From: Branchiostoma floridae
Taxonomy: Eukaryota; Chordata; Leptocardii; Amphioxiformes; Branchiostomatidae
Length of the DNA: 64,000 nt
Assembly (NCBI RefSeq): GCF_000003815.2
Contig: NC_049989.1
Location: forward strand, 6,379,647 to 6,443,646
Reading direction: 5' to 3'
Of the stretch, positions 36,141 through 49,500 are shown in pieces (positions within the stretch are counted from its first letter, which is position 1; each line of letters begins with the position of its first letter). The position numbers were made by a program, and so were the translations under genes. Below the pieces are notes generated by a model. The model searched no databases. It saw only the letters and a program-made list of their open reading frames with translations, and had not been told where the DNA came from.

Positions 36141-37592
36141 TCACATCCTTTTGTCCACAACGATGTTTCCATCCTTGTCTTTGACACGGATCCGCCCATT
36201 GCTGTACCTGGTCTCCTGCTTACCATCTGGGTACACAGTTTTCACTGTTCCATCTGGGTACTCTCGTTTCTGAAAGTACACAAAGGAAAATGGTCAAATC
36301 ATTGTGCAATCGACTCAGCACAATTTTTGATTCAACTACACCATCCTATGTTGTATACAGAAATAAAACAAGGCAAGAGTTGTTCCTTTTGATAAAATTA
36401 TGGCTCTTGGTGGTAAATGTGCAAATGTAAATGCATACTTTTTGCCAGATTAGCTGAAGAGGCTCAGTGGGCATCACTCCAACATTACCTTGAGTACATG
36501 GTGTACAGGTAAAGTTCCTTTCAACAAAACAGAGTCCAACACATTTTAAAGTCAGTAAATGAAAGTATGTTTTGAGAAGATTGTACATGTACCTTGTAGT
36601 TGAGAGTGTGTATTTCTCGCTGTCCATTGGCAAACTCAACCACCCTGTCTCCACTTTTGGACACTCTTAGCACAGTGCCATCCTGGAAAACCAACATAAT
36701 TCTATTAAAGGTTCAGTGATCTAAAAGATACATCATAAATCCCCTTCTTGGTTTGAACAAATGAAAATGTCCAGCCTGAATGTGAATTGATTTGGACCAA
36801 ACCATATTACTTACTACTTTCTGATGATCCTTTCACGTTTGAAATGGTTTGTAACATACCTGAAAAATACTTTCTTCATCCCCATTAGGAAACAGATATT
36901 TGATAGTCTGGTCTGGGAAAGTGATTTCTTTGGTGCCATCTGGATAGTGCTTCTCCATTTGACTGTTGGGAAACTGTAGGATCTCCAGACCATCAGGGTA
37001 TGTGGTATGGGTAGTCTGCGCCTCTGCATAGTAGTAGATCTGGAACAAGGTAAACCGTAAAATAAAAACACAATTTACATTCTTGACACACAACTGTCAG
37101 TAAATCATACCAGGTACAATTCAAACCAATCACAGGTGTGGTTACATCAGGGTTCAAGCCAGTCTGAAATATTTTTCCGTCCCCTGGATTTTGAATTGAG
37201 TGCCAGAGGTGTGAGATGTTACACGGAACGTGTGACAATCCTTGGGGGGTCTGGGAAAATTTTGAATCTAGATGGGAATATTTTGCTGGTAGAGTAGAGT
37301 CAGCTTGGTTCAATGACATCTGTGCTCAACGTTCTATGACAAGATTTAATCTGTATCTACTTTGTTTCTGTAGTTTTATAGTTGACCATACAGAAGTCAC
37401 TGGAATTTTTGATGTGTATAAAGCTTATGTTATAGTATCAGCTTTACTCACCACCCGTTGGTCAGGCATGATCTGTTTAATGTCTCCGTTGCAGAAAGTG
37501 ACGATGAGCGTCTGTCCGTCAGCGCTGATCTCCTTCCTTGTCCCATTACTGAAGGTGATGACACGTCTTCCGTCCTTCAGAACATTCTCAGT
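36141..37592 (-). other. CENPJ: CENPJ C-terminal TCP/G-box domain exons
   Basis: Four exons encode successive beta strands of the single-layer sheet that binds STIL. Visible repeats are [88 protein letters not shown] and [15 protein letters not shown]. The protein ends [17 protein letters not shown]. The glycine at each turn is kept, so the domain should be functional. The exon just upstream (38113-38523) is acidic and proline-rich linker. Confidence 0.93.
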
Positions 37593-40500
37593 CTGTCAGG
37601 TAAAGTCAAAAATCTGTGACAGCTGTAACAGACCTTTACTTGTTTGCTCAATACAAAGTAAAGTAACATAAACATAAGGTGTAAGAAGTATATGATGAAG
37701 TTTGAAACATACATGTACCAAAGTATTGTATACAGCTAGGTTATACATGCACTCGAAAAATAACATATCAACCTGAATTGTCCATAATTCCTTGACAAAG
37801 ACTGGAGTCGATCAGTCAATTGGGTATTACTAACTAAGCATTATTTCTTGTGTTAGAAATTGCAGTTGAACTTCATCCTGAACACAAAATATTGCAAACT
37901 CCCAATACATAAATACACCAAATATGCTGATGTCACCATGACTTTTCTTCTGAAGCACTTACTATGGATTTTATTCAGACACCGTAAAGATTAGTGCAGT
38001 CATGCAAATATATGGTAACTTCATCTAGCCTTACTAGTTTAAGGAGATACACGTACATAGCCATCCACAGAGAATTAATGAGATCATTATGTAAATTACA
38101 GGGAAGAGTGACCTTTCCATCTCCATGTTGAAGATGCTCCACTGCATCAGCATCCTCTTCTTCCAAGCTCAAGTCCTCGTCTCCTGCAAACTTCACGGCC
38201 TTCTTCCGCTGCAGTGGTCTCCTTGGCTTTGGGCCATCGGATGTCTTAACCCCAGAAGGGTGCTCTTCCAGGGCTGCAGCTATGGGAATCTTCCTTGGAG
38301 TTTCTTCAGGAACGGAGTCAGAATCCCACTCGTCTAGGGGAAAATGACCTGTACGTTTTTCCTTTCGGTCTTTCTGTGATTGGAGCTGAGATTTGGGTGG
38401 AGCGGGCATTTCTGGAGACTTGTCGCTGTCTTCACTGGACTTCGTCTCTTCATCCTTCTCTGGAGAGATTTCCTTTCTCACTTTTTGCTTGTGGAAGGCC
38501 TTGGCTGGGGCGTGGTCTTTCTTCTGTAGTCAAAAGTGTGTATCAGATTACGTTATTGAAATATAGATACAGATAAAAAGTATGTAGGGTCCAAATGTTT
38601 TTTTGTTCTTTTGTTCTGGAGTGTGGAAAGAGCAGCTGACTGCAACAAACCTACAAACCAGGGTTCTAGGCAGCATCTGCCCTTCAGCCCTTTGACAGAA
38701 TTTTTCAGTTTGCCCATTTCATCCTGTGTAACTGACAAAAATCGGCATGTAAAGATATTAAACAAATGAAATTTTGCAGGATCCCAGAAATTCAGCACAG
38801 ATTCCATTGAACCAAGCTGAGTCTTACTCTACTCTACCAGCAAAATTTGCCCTTCAAAATGCAGGAAACTGTTTTAGAGGGTCTTACATTGTAGATTTCA
38901 AAATTTTCATGGACCCCCCTTGGACCACTGCGTGGAAGCCTCTGGCACTCGCACTCAATACTCAACAGGATTTCTGTTCAAAATCCAGGGACAGACGGAA
39001 AAAAATTCAGACTGGCTAGAACACTGCTACAAACTAGCAACAACTGAAGAAATATCAGGTTTTGAACACCTGACCTTAGTGTCTGCTTTACTCCAGGCAT
39101 CTAGCCTCTGTTTCTCCATCATTCTCAACTCTTCCCGGAGCTCCTGGCTTTCATTTTGAGCTGCCTGCAGCTGGTTCTTTAACCGGTTCAGACTGCTCTG
39201 CCAACGCTGTTCCCTCCTCTGTAGTTCATCTTGTAACTCCTGAACCTAGACGGGATAAAAAGGTGTCTTAACCTTTAGAAAATGGATTACCTAAGCTGCA
39301 TTAGGGCTAAGGGTAAAATGTCACCAAATCTAGAGTACAGTAAGTTGATCCTGCATAATACATACCTGTTGAAGACTGTTAAACCTAACAATCCTTGTGT
39401 AATCCATATACTTCTTTTTTCTTATGTAACTGATCTGACTTTTAAAAAGCAACGTGCAAGATACACAAATAGAGCTTCAAAGATAAAATCTTCAAACAAC
39501 ATATGTATAATATATGTAGTTGGGGTTTCTTTAATTCAAAGTATGTGCAGCCTGTAGTATGTAACATCAATAATATCTCTACAGACATACAATGTATTCT
39601 ACTAGCATACAACACTGAATGACTGAAAGCTGTGGTAAATTTGAAGTGCCAACCTAATGCCAATGCACTCACGATGGCTTCCAATCTAATTTTGAGCCAA
39701 TACAAAGCAAAGCTGTGCTTTTAGGGAAGCTACGGGTGTTGAAGAAAGGCTTAACTGTTACATGTATCTTGTAATGACAAAAAGCAGGTAACAGGCGTAT
39801 AACCAACCTGCTAGTACATTGTACTTCTATTTATGGGTACAGACAAATTGGTGTCAGCTTAAATATACAAAATGTAACTGACAATGTGCAACACTGAATT
39901 CAAAATACACACTCACAGTAACAGTTGACCAGCAAAAGACTAAACGCCATGTGGAGGGAAAAATTGGCCTTCATCATTATTTTTCATACTCTTTATCGAC
40001 CTCCAAACAGAGTCATTGCACTATGATGATGCTAAGATTTGGTACTTCTCAGACCTTTAAGAGTTGATGTTGTTTACCTGATACTGCTGACAGATGAGCA
40101 ACATATGTGGATCCTGTTTTGTCTTTTTGATCTTATCATCTTTGTTATCCTCATCATCCATAAAACAATGTTAAGTATTGATACCCTGAGCCATATACAT
40201 CAAAATCAAACAGCAGGAGGACCGTACAAAATGTACATCTTCTAAGGTTAACATCAAACATAACATTGACAGCCTTTGTTCTCTTACCCTCTTAAGCGCA
40301 TTAGGGTCAATCTGAGGTTGGCAAATTACCACCGCAGTTATAACTTCCCTTCAAAGTAGTCCTGTTCACTGAGGCGGAGTTACATGTATAGTCAGTGACC
40401 TCGAATAGCCTTGCGTGTTAGCTCCTTACCAAAGCACTTAAAGATTCTGGCATACAGGTACTTTGTACTTTGTACAAATTTTCTTCACACGATAGCGCTA

Positions 40501-43500
40501 ACCCTCACCAGTCAGGGACCAAGTCACTTTTGCCTTGGGGAGAGAAGGTAGCAGAAGGATTACCCAGTTGTAGTTGGTAATTGGTTTTGGCCGTATACCA
40601 AGACTTTACTAGTAAATACCCTCTTTACAAACCTGATGAAGCTATTCATAGACATCTCACCATAGGAGCTTCAAATCAAGAGCACGATTTCATCTCTGAT
40701 GCAGACTGGGCAACTAATATTAGCAGCTGGAGCAGTGGCAACTATACTACTACTACTCTTTCCGAGCGTCAAGCCAGTAGCGACTTTTGAGTTGATATAA
40801 TCTGCATTGAGAGAAGACAGAAACTGCATCAAAAGGATTTGATTCTTCGCCATAAGATGGAATAAGAAATCGGACTACTCCGGTAAAACAGGAGACTGAG
40901 AACATGGCAAACAACAGTTCTGCTGCAATGCCTGGACCCAGCGAGTTGCATCATGCAGATCCGTTTGAATGCTATGCCTGGCACGTCCTGCTACAGAACA
41001 TGTCGTATGATGAAGCTGTCAACGCCTGCTCCTGGTACGAGGAAGCTCCCTTCAGCAAGGTAGTGACTGTCCTTTATATCCTTGTAGGAGTCACCATTGT
41101 AGTCTGCAACATTCTTGTGCTGTGGGGAATCGTGGCTAAGCAAGAACTCCATCAGCCCATGTATTTCTATGTCGCAAACCTTGCCATTACGGACTTGTTG
41201 GGTGGGGCAATGATTCTGTGGCATGTCCATTACAATGTAGATCACCACATGTACAAGCCGGGACCATACAATGTCTTACAGGTGAGGAGTGTCACCATGT
41301 TCTCCCAGTTTATGTCAGCGTCTGCTCTGAACTTACTGACTATGGACAGGTTTGTGGCAGTTAAGTACCCCATATTGTACTACAACCAGGTTACTCATGC
41401 CAGGCGTAATGCAGGTGTAGCGATTGTGTTTTCTTGGGTTGTACTTGCTCTGGTTGTGTTTCCAACATTGATGGGATGGAACTGTCTGGAGGAACCATAC
41501 TTGAGACATGGACACTGCATAGGACTTTTGCCCCTAGGGTACATCATAAGTAATGCATCTCTGATGCTCCTCCTTATTAGCATTTTGCTGTCCGTGAACA
41601 TCGTTGTGTATAAGGCAGTAAAACAACGGCAGGCAATAAAACAGAGAAAACAAAGAGAGTTGTTACAACCCAGCATTGCTGAGGATCAACAAAGAAAAAG
41701 GAAACAAGAACTAAATCAAGCAGCCAACATGGATTCAGACACAAGCAACAACAAACTGGCACCAAGAGCAGAAAAGCAGCAATCTGCAATTCAAACCAAC
41801 AAAGGTTTCCAATCCAGTATCATACAGAAGACACGGGCAGTCATGATCTTTTCCATTGTGGCAGTTGTCTTTTGGCTATTGGGTTTAATAGTTATGTCTG
41901 TCAAATGGATCCTGCAGAAAACATATCCAGAAAAAGACCTTCACAGGCAAGTTATACATTGGGCAGTTTTGTTCTTCTGTTTGAACTCAGTGGTCAACCC
42001 AATTGCAGGTATTGTCCGACTGACCGATCTAAGGGAAGCTATACGCCAGCAGCTTGGTAGACTCCTGCCTGGTTTCTGTAAATTATGTTATTGTATGTTT
42101 CAGCAAAAAAGTGCACAAGAAAATCAGCAGTGTGAACAGAATGATACTGATAAGCAAGAGAAACAGATGGTAGAAACTGAAATGCATGCAAACATTACTT
42201 CAGGACTTGATATGCATGGTCATAACACACGCGTTTTGGAAACTAATGTATAGAAAGGCATAGAAGACTGTGCTTCAAACATAGGTCATATTACAAGAAA
42301 AGAAAAATTCATAATGGTTCACAGATGTAAAGCAAAGCATTCATCAAACATTTTTGGAAAGAGGGACCCTAAGCTGAAAAATGTTTCTTTGCTACAGCTT
42401 GCAAAGATTGCAAATAAAGAAAGAACAAGTGAGGAACATCCACTGATATGACAGTATGTACATGTAAATGGCATCCTGATCCATACCCACTATCATCAAG
42501 AAACAAACAGGTTGTGGATTTAGATTTTCATCTGCAAGGTTGTTCTCAATTCAAGCACTCCCGTGTAGATTTGTGTTTTTCAACATGATTATTTGTAACA
42601 TAACATGATTATGATTAACATAATCTATGTCAGGATACTTCAAAAATATCTTTAGAATAACCGAAAGAAATTTGTTACAATCAGTCACATTTTTGAAATC
42701 AAAACTAGATAAAGTATGAATTGAAATTGATCGGATAAAAAGAAAGAAGAATGCTTTCATTTCATGAAAAATTTGACTAGAATGGATTGCCGTGGTCCGG
42801 CAGCTTGCCGTGGTCCGGCAGCTTGCCGTGGTCCGGCAGCTTGCCGTGGTCCGGCAGCTTGCCGTGGTCCGGCAGCTTGCCGTGGTCCGGCAGCTTGCCG
42901 TGGTCCGGCAGCTTGCCGTGGTCCGGCAGCTTGCCGTGGTCCGGCAGCTTGCCGTGGTCCGGCAGCTTGCCGTGGTCCGGCAGCTTATACAGCTTGGTGT
43001 ATATGGGAATTAAGTACAAATGTATCAAAACCATTTGATTGTAAATTTCTTCCTGCACCAAGGAAAGTTTGGTATTGTACAGCTTAGTCGAGTCATGGTT
43101 GGTATTCTATGTACATTGTACGTGTGCTTGCATGTAAATCTGCTTGGGAGAATACATTAAATGTCTGGGCTACAAGTCTTTGTCTTTCATCATTATGACC
43201 TACTAGACCTTTGGAAGAGGAAACAGACTGAAAGGTCTTGCTCTATTCATTGAGTTAAAGGCTTTTAATGGAAGCCTAGGTCAACCAAATTAGATCTTCC
43301 CTCAGTCATACTACTGTTTCAATATCCAATGTGAAACTCATTGTATATAGCTACAACAGAATTACCTACTACACAGGGTTGAAAAAGCCGATAATTAGCC
43401 AGATTGCCTGTACTACCATACATTTGTACAAGCAAACAAGAAAAACCTCTTCTACAACACAACCACCGCCTCAAGACAACCATTGTTTTACTGTTCCAAA

Positions 43501-46500
43501 ATAGAAGAATGATTGTCATTAAAATTTCAGGCCAGTTAAAAGTTGGTTCCATCCAGTAGATATTCCATAGGGCAAGTCTTGTCTAGCCCTCAATACAACA
43601 GTATCAATACAACAGTATCAATACAACAGTATCATAAGACAGTTGTTCTGTTTCCTACCTGTTCCCTGAGTTCCTCTATCTCTGCACGTTCTTTCTTGTC
43701 TGGCTGGAGAAGTGCCTTCTTATGTTGCTCAAACAACTTCCTTTCCTTCCTGCAACATGAAACGGATGCTACTAGTATACTTAATCATGTGTCTTTCCTT
43801 CTAGAAATATCATTACTTCTGCAGTTGAAAGACTTGAGTGAAATGTATACAATCATGTGAATAATCATTGCTTAAAGCTTCCCCAAATGAAAGTACATGT
43901 AAGTACAATTAATGCCAGTACAAATGTATACCTAGTATTTTGAATGTGATAGAAACTTGAATTTGCTAATAGCTGCAATGCTTTTTCTAAGTTTAAAGAT
44001 GTAATGTGTACTGTCTCATACTTGAGTTTCGCTGCCTCCTGTTGTCTAAACTCTTCCAGTCGTTTCAGTTCATCAGATTTGAGTTTCTCAAATTCTGTCA
44101 TCTCCTGCTGCAGACGTTGCATCCCCTGTAAGAAAATCAGGGCATGGACCATAGCAAAGTTTGCAAACACATATCAAAAACAGAATCACTGATATTCCAA
44201 GATAGTAGTGGTAAACCAGAAGATTTAGGAATCACATGTCATAGCCCACTTTTGCTCCATGTACAATGTATGTGTTATATGATAGGGTCAACACATACAG
44301 TATAACAGTTCTGCCTTTGCTCGTACATAAAAATCAAACCCTGGCCTTCTCCTTCTAAGCAAACTCTTTCACAGGAGGAGTTCTGGACCTTGCAAGAATC
44401 TCTAATAGATCAGAAGGAGTATCTGTACCTCTTCCCTGTCAGCCCTAAGTTTTGCCAGAGCAGTGTTCTCTTGTCTGAACCTCTCAATCTCCGTCTCCAG
44501 CTGAGCCAGCTTGTCTCTCAGTACTTTAGACTGGAAACCTTCCCCAACAGACTTCTCTGCAGCAGTATGCAGCTTTTGTTGCTGTTCCTCCTGGAAAAGA
44601 TAAAAGTTTAGACTTTAAGAATGATGATGATGCTCAAAATGTACATGTAGAAGAACCATGATGCACAGGAACAACAGTAGAAAACACCACAAATACAAAA
44701 GCACTGCATTATCATCTTAATGTGCATTGCATGTGTAATATATCATATGTATTACTATAATATACCAGTAATGATTATCCCAATATGGAAACCTCCCAGA
44801 GACGTGATACACATGTACTTCTGAGAAAGTCTGCCTGGTGTCCCCTCGAGACTGTCGACAGGGGCGGCTCTGTTTAGAACCCGGCATGATCGATGGGCAT
44901 ATGTTTCCCGTATATTTGTCCCGGTCGGTTAGATAAATAGGGGAGATGCGAAGAACAGAGGAGAACAGATCGAGCAGAGAAGGGAGAGGGATGCGAGATG
45001 GTCTTGTGTGAATAAAAAGGAACTCCAGCCACGACAACTTCCGAGTCTGTTCTCACTCCTTGCTCTGGACTATCTTCTCATTCTCTACACATGCCTACAT
45101 GAATTCCTGATTGTTCACCTGTTCAGCAGAGACTTTAGGTTTGGAAGGTTTCAGCTTCGGGAAGAGCTTGGCGACCAGTTCAGATGTGGGCGGAGGCTCA
45201 ACACTGACTGGAGCTGGGGCTTCATCAGAGCGTGGGCTACCCTGTCCTCTTGTTGAAAATCCTGTGTTTGAAGTACAAAATACTCATGTTTTTGACTGAT
45301 ACATATTATCAAGGCACCCATTAACACATGTTACCAAAGGAAAGATACAATATAAAAGGGAGCTTGCACTTTTGATTAGCCTGCAAGATTTTGCCCTATG
45401 TTGAGTGCAAGGTCATTTATAAAGTTATTATAAGTTCAAGTCATTATTATCATTATAAAAATACACACCTTAAAAGTAGATTCTGTAAATTGCCAGAGTC
45501 TTTTTAAACAGTTAATTCATCATTGCTAAAAGGTACATGTAAGACCAAGCTTGAGAATGGCATATTTGAAAGAAGGTAATGGCCTACCCAGTCTGTTTGC
45601 CTTGGCTGGTGGTGTAGAGGTGTCGAGAGGAGGGGCGCCTGCTACGATGCTGTCATCCAGCGTGGTGTCATGGTCATCCTCTTCCAGTCCTTTATTACTT
45701 ATGTCCCCCCAACTGTCATCATCATCAAAATCCACATTTCGAGCCTGGGATGACACTGCTGCTGCGTCATCATGGCCACTGGGAGAACCAAGGAGGTAAA
45801 AGAATGTAGGAAATCAACTTGAGAACTTACCATACATGTAATTGTCTAATTTCAAATTGGGTCTGATTACAGTGATATTGATCCAGTTAAGCCCACTGAA
45901 GAGCTTTAGTTCCACTGGTCAAGATAGAAAAGACAGATGCCATGTACAATTTTTACAGGTTCAGATTGTACTGACAAAATGCCCCTGGCTCTTGTCAATG
46001 AGCTCAGTGGACTGCAAGCAGTAGCGTGCATGTTGGGTGAGCAATACAGCTGGGATCGAACTCACGGCTTCTAGTTCCAGAGGTAGGGCTAACTCCTGAA
46101 TTACACATTTACCAATCATGCTCTGCCTTTCAATTGCTTGTGAACAACTTTATGTATCAAATACTAGTATTCAATGTACCTTTCAGAATCCCTGTCATCC
46201 TCTTTCTCCATGTCTGTTCTATCCTGCAGCTCTTCAGCTGTTTCAGCTGACACTGCTACCCCATGTGGTGAATCTGTTTTACTTTCCTGTCCTTCGTCTT
46301 CATCATGCCACCAATCATCGTCTCCCTCTGGCTGTTCTCTGATGGTACAGTCCAAGTCACTGTCTTCCTCCTCTAAAGTCTGCTCCAATTGGACATCATC
46401 TTCATTCATCTTGTGTCCTTCGTCATCACTTTTTACTGGCTGTCTCAAAGACTACATAGAAAATTAGTAGTTTTAGTATATTTGTATGTGCGGGGAAAAA

Positions 46501-49500
46501 AGCACTTCATCCACCCTGCAACTGAAATAGCGTAAAGTTGTAGAAAGATTTAATTCATTTCTGCATGTTCAATGGGATTAAATTCTGTAGGCTGAGTTGA
46601 TGGTGAAAAGTTGCAATTTTACAACTGTAGATAAACAAGAAAGTTAAATCCATTAGAGGCAGTGGGTTGTTATTCACTGTGTCTAGGAAACAATAGTGGA
46701 AGGTGGGGCCTACCCCTCTCCTTCCACAAGCTTTTTTACCACCCCAAAGTCAGGGAGTGGAGTACCAAAAGTCGTGTTAAGTACATTGTACCAAGGATAT
46801 AATGACTAGCCAGGAATGCCAGGAATTGACACTGTGACTTTTAAATCTGGTGTCCACTACACTAGCCACTTGGCCATTCAACACCGCTTAGCTTTAGACT
46901 GTACTAAATATGTTATATACAGAAATGCTGCAAAGTCCTGTTTGCCTGTAAATTAGTGTAAACTGACCCCAGATGGCCCCTGACTCCTGGACATGTTGGC
47001 CTTGGCTGGAGTACTGCCCATGAAGGAAGACATGTTTGCTGCCATTCTCTCCAGCATCTCAAACTCCTTCAGCTCCTCATCTTCCAACTACAACAACAAT
47101 AACAACATCAGACTCAGTTCACTTCATGGTAAACAAATTATATGTACTTTGAAACACTAGCAGTCAGCAAAAATCAACAAAATCAAAATCAAAATCAAAG
47201 GATCATTGCAAGGAAGCAAAGCAGTTGAGCAATGGACAGTGTGAGTTTCCTTTGTCTATTGTGTTTTTTTTGGAGGATTTTAAGTAAAAATAAAATGAGT
47301 CAAAAGTACTGTATGACAAGCCATGGTTTGTTTGTTTGTTTGTTTATTTTTATCTAACCAGGGATACATATCGCCTATTTAGGCGTTTTTCAAAGTTCCC
47401 TGGGGGGCAACCCCGAAACATACATGCAACATAAAAGCGATATCAAGTAACATAAATGGTAACATATCGAGTACTAACGAAAATTAACACAACTTGGTAT
47501 ACAAATGATAAAGTAAAACAAATCAATTATACAACGTAAGCATAATATAACTCGAAATCATTATCAAAATGAAATAAATGGAAATGAATAGAGATTTGCA
47601 TACCAATGTGAACAAAACAAGAAAGACATAATAGTTACGTTTTAGACCATGTGGTATTCTGTTTTGTATATGGTTTTGAAGGTGGAGATGGATGCTGCTG
47701 CTCTTAAGTGTGGAGGTAGCGAGTTCCACAGGGATGCGCCGGAGAACGAGAGAGACTTTTTCTTGTATTGTAGACGTGTTTTAGGTAGTTGAAGCCCCCC
47801 CTGTGTACTGTGCCGGGTGTGGTGTGAGTGTGTTTCAGCAGATGTGGTGAAGAGTTGGGAAATGTGTGGAGGAGACATTCCGTTGAGTGCTTTGAACATA
47901 AAGACAGCCTTATTTCTCTTGTGATGCTGCGCTACAGGGGTCCAGCCCAGTGTGTTCAGAATGGTCTCTCTTGGAGTGTGGTGGTCGCACCCTAGCACTA
48001 CCCTGCCCGCCCTGTGTTGCAACTTTTGTAGTTTGTCAATGCCCCCCTTCCCTCCCTGGTCCCATATGGTGCTACAATATTGAATGGTGTAGCATCTCTG
48101 GTCAATCAGAATTTTATGCTTGTCAGAGGTTAGGGGTAAAGGAGTACAGGGTTAGGTTATTTGGGTGTAGTCCACCATTAAAACAGAACTCTTCATTAAT
48201 TGTCTTAAACTCTTCACCTGTTCCTTCTGTTCCAACTCTTGGAGTCTGACCTGGAAGGACATATCCCAGGATGCAACAGAGGTTGGGCTGCCATGAACTT
48301 CAGCAGTCCTGCCTTCATCTTCCATTTCTTGTCTTGTATTTTCCACAGGTAAAGCATCACCGTTATCTACTGGCTCTTTTGCTACAGTAGGCTGTGGGGC
48401 AACCTTTTCTTGGGTCACTAAAAAGGGTGGTGGAAAATATGAATAATTGATTGATTGGTCAAACAGGATAACAAGTGGTTCACTTTAAAAGAACATACAC
48501 AAAATATAATATACTGTATCACACTGTATTTAAGAAAACTGTCAAGATGTAGCAAACTTTCAAACTTTAAACTAGTACTGCTGTTGTCTTCTTTTTAACT
48601 GAAAAGGGTGACTTACTGCCAGATTTGGCACACAGAACCAAGAGTTAATTCTTCTAACATCAACTATCACATCCAGGCTATAGAGAATCACGAGTTTGCA
48701 ATAAATTTAAAAAACAGTCACCTGCTACAGATTTCCTAACTGGCTGGGGTCTGAGCTTCAGGGTGGTGATGAGTCTTTTGGGCTGTCTCACTGAGCTGGA
48801 GGTTGGAGGGGTGGAATGGGCACTTGTCCTCTGGGATGAAACCTGGATGAAACATGTGAGAAATGTTAATCGAAATACACACTTGTACATGATATAAAAA
48901 GGTAGGTAAGGAAGTCTTTTAGAGGCAGTAGGGGCAGTGGGTTGTCACCTACTCAGGGTTGGACAAGTTTTCTAAAATTCACTTGCCCTATCGGGCAAGC
49001 ACATAAAAAATTTACTTGCCAGAACCAACTTTTCACTTGCCCAAAATTCAAATGATGGTCACTTTTATATGCATTGTCACTTCCAGCAATGGAATTCTTA
49101 TTATTAATGTTTGCCATTGGTTGATGTCATGACTGTAGAAGGTAATAAGTATAAAATCTGACTCAATGGAAAAATCGTACTTGCCCGATCGGGCAAGTGG
49201 GGTAGGTCATGCACTTGCCCGAACAGCTCTTTTACTTGCCCGGGACAATAGGGTTAGTGGACTTGTCCAACCCTGCTACTGTGTCTAGGGCACAAATCAT
49301 TCATATCCTTCCTGTAAGCCAGATACCTGTAGTACCTATTTTTACACCTGGTTGGAGTGAGGAAAGTCGTGTAAAGTGTCTTTCCCAAGGACACAATATT
49401 TAGCCAGGAATCAAACGCTTGAAAGACAGCATACAGCCGCTCTGCCATTTGACGCAACAACCATTCTTATCCAGTATATCAGCACATAAGGAAATACCTT

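Larger units (their letters stand above)
39075..44590 (-). other. CENPJ: CENPJ coiled-coil exons
   Basis: Four exons (44429-44590, 44022-44125, 43659-43749, 39075-39245) encode one long heptad-rich coil. Blocks include [59 protein letters not shown] and [18 protein letters not shown]. This matches the coil preceding the TCP domain in vertebrate CPAP, used for dimerisation. The intron between the last two exons is 4.4 kb and contains the antisense GPCR. Confidence 0.9.

Noticed and set aside
42764-43087. Frame encoding tandem CRGPAA repeats
   Set aside because: It is the 18-bp minisatellite read in frame. Two other + frames and the minus strand are equally open, so there is no sign of coding selection.
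44340-44400. AAATCAAACCCTGGCC as another SINE head
   Set aside because: Box matches and spacing are too poor to support it.
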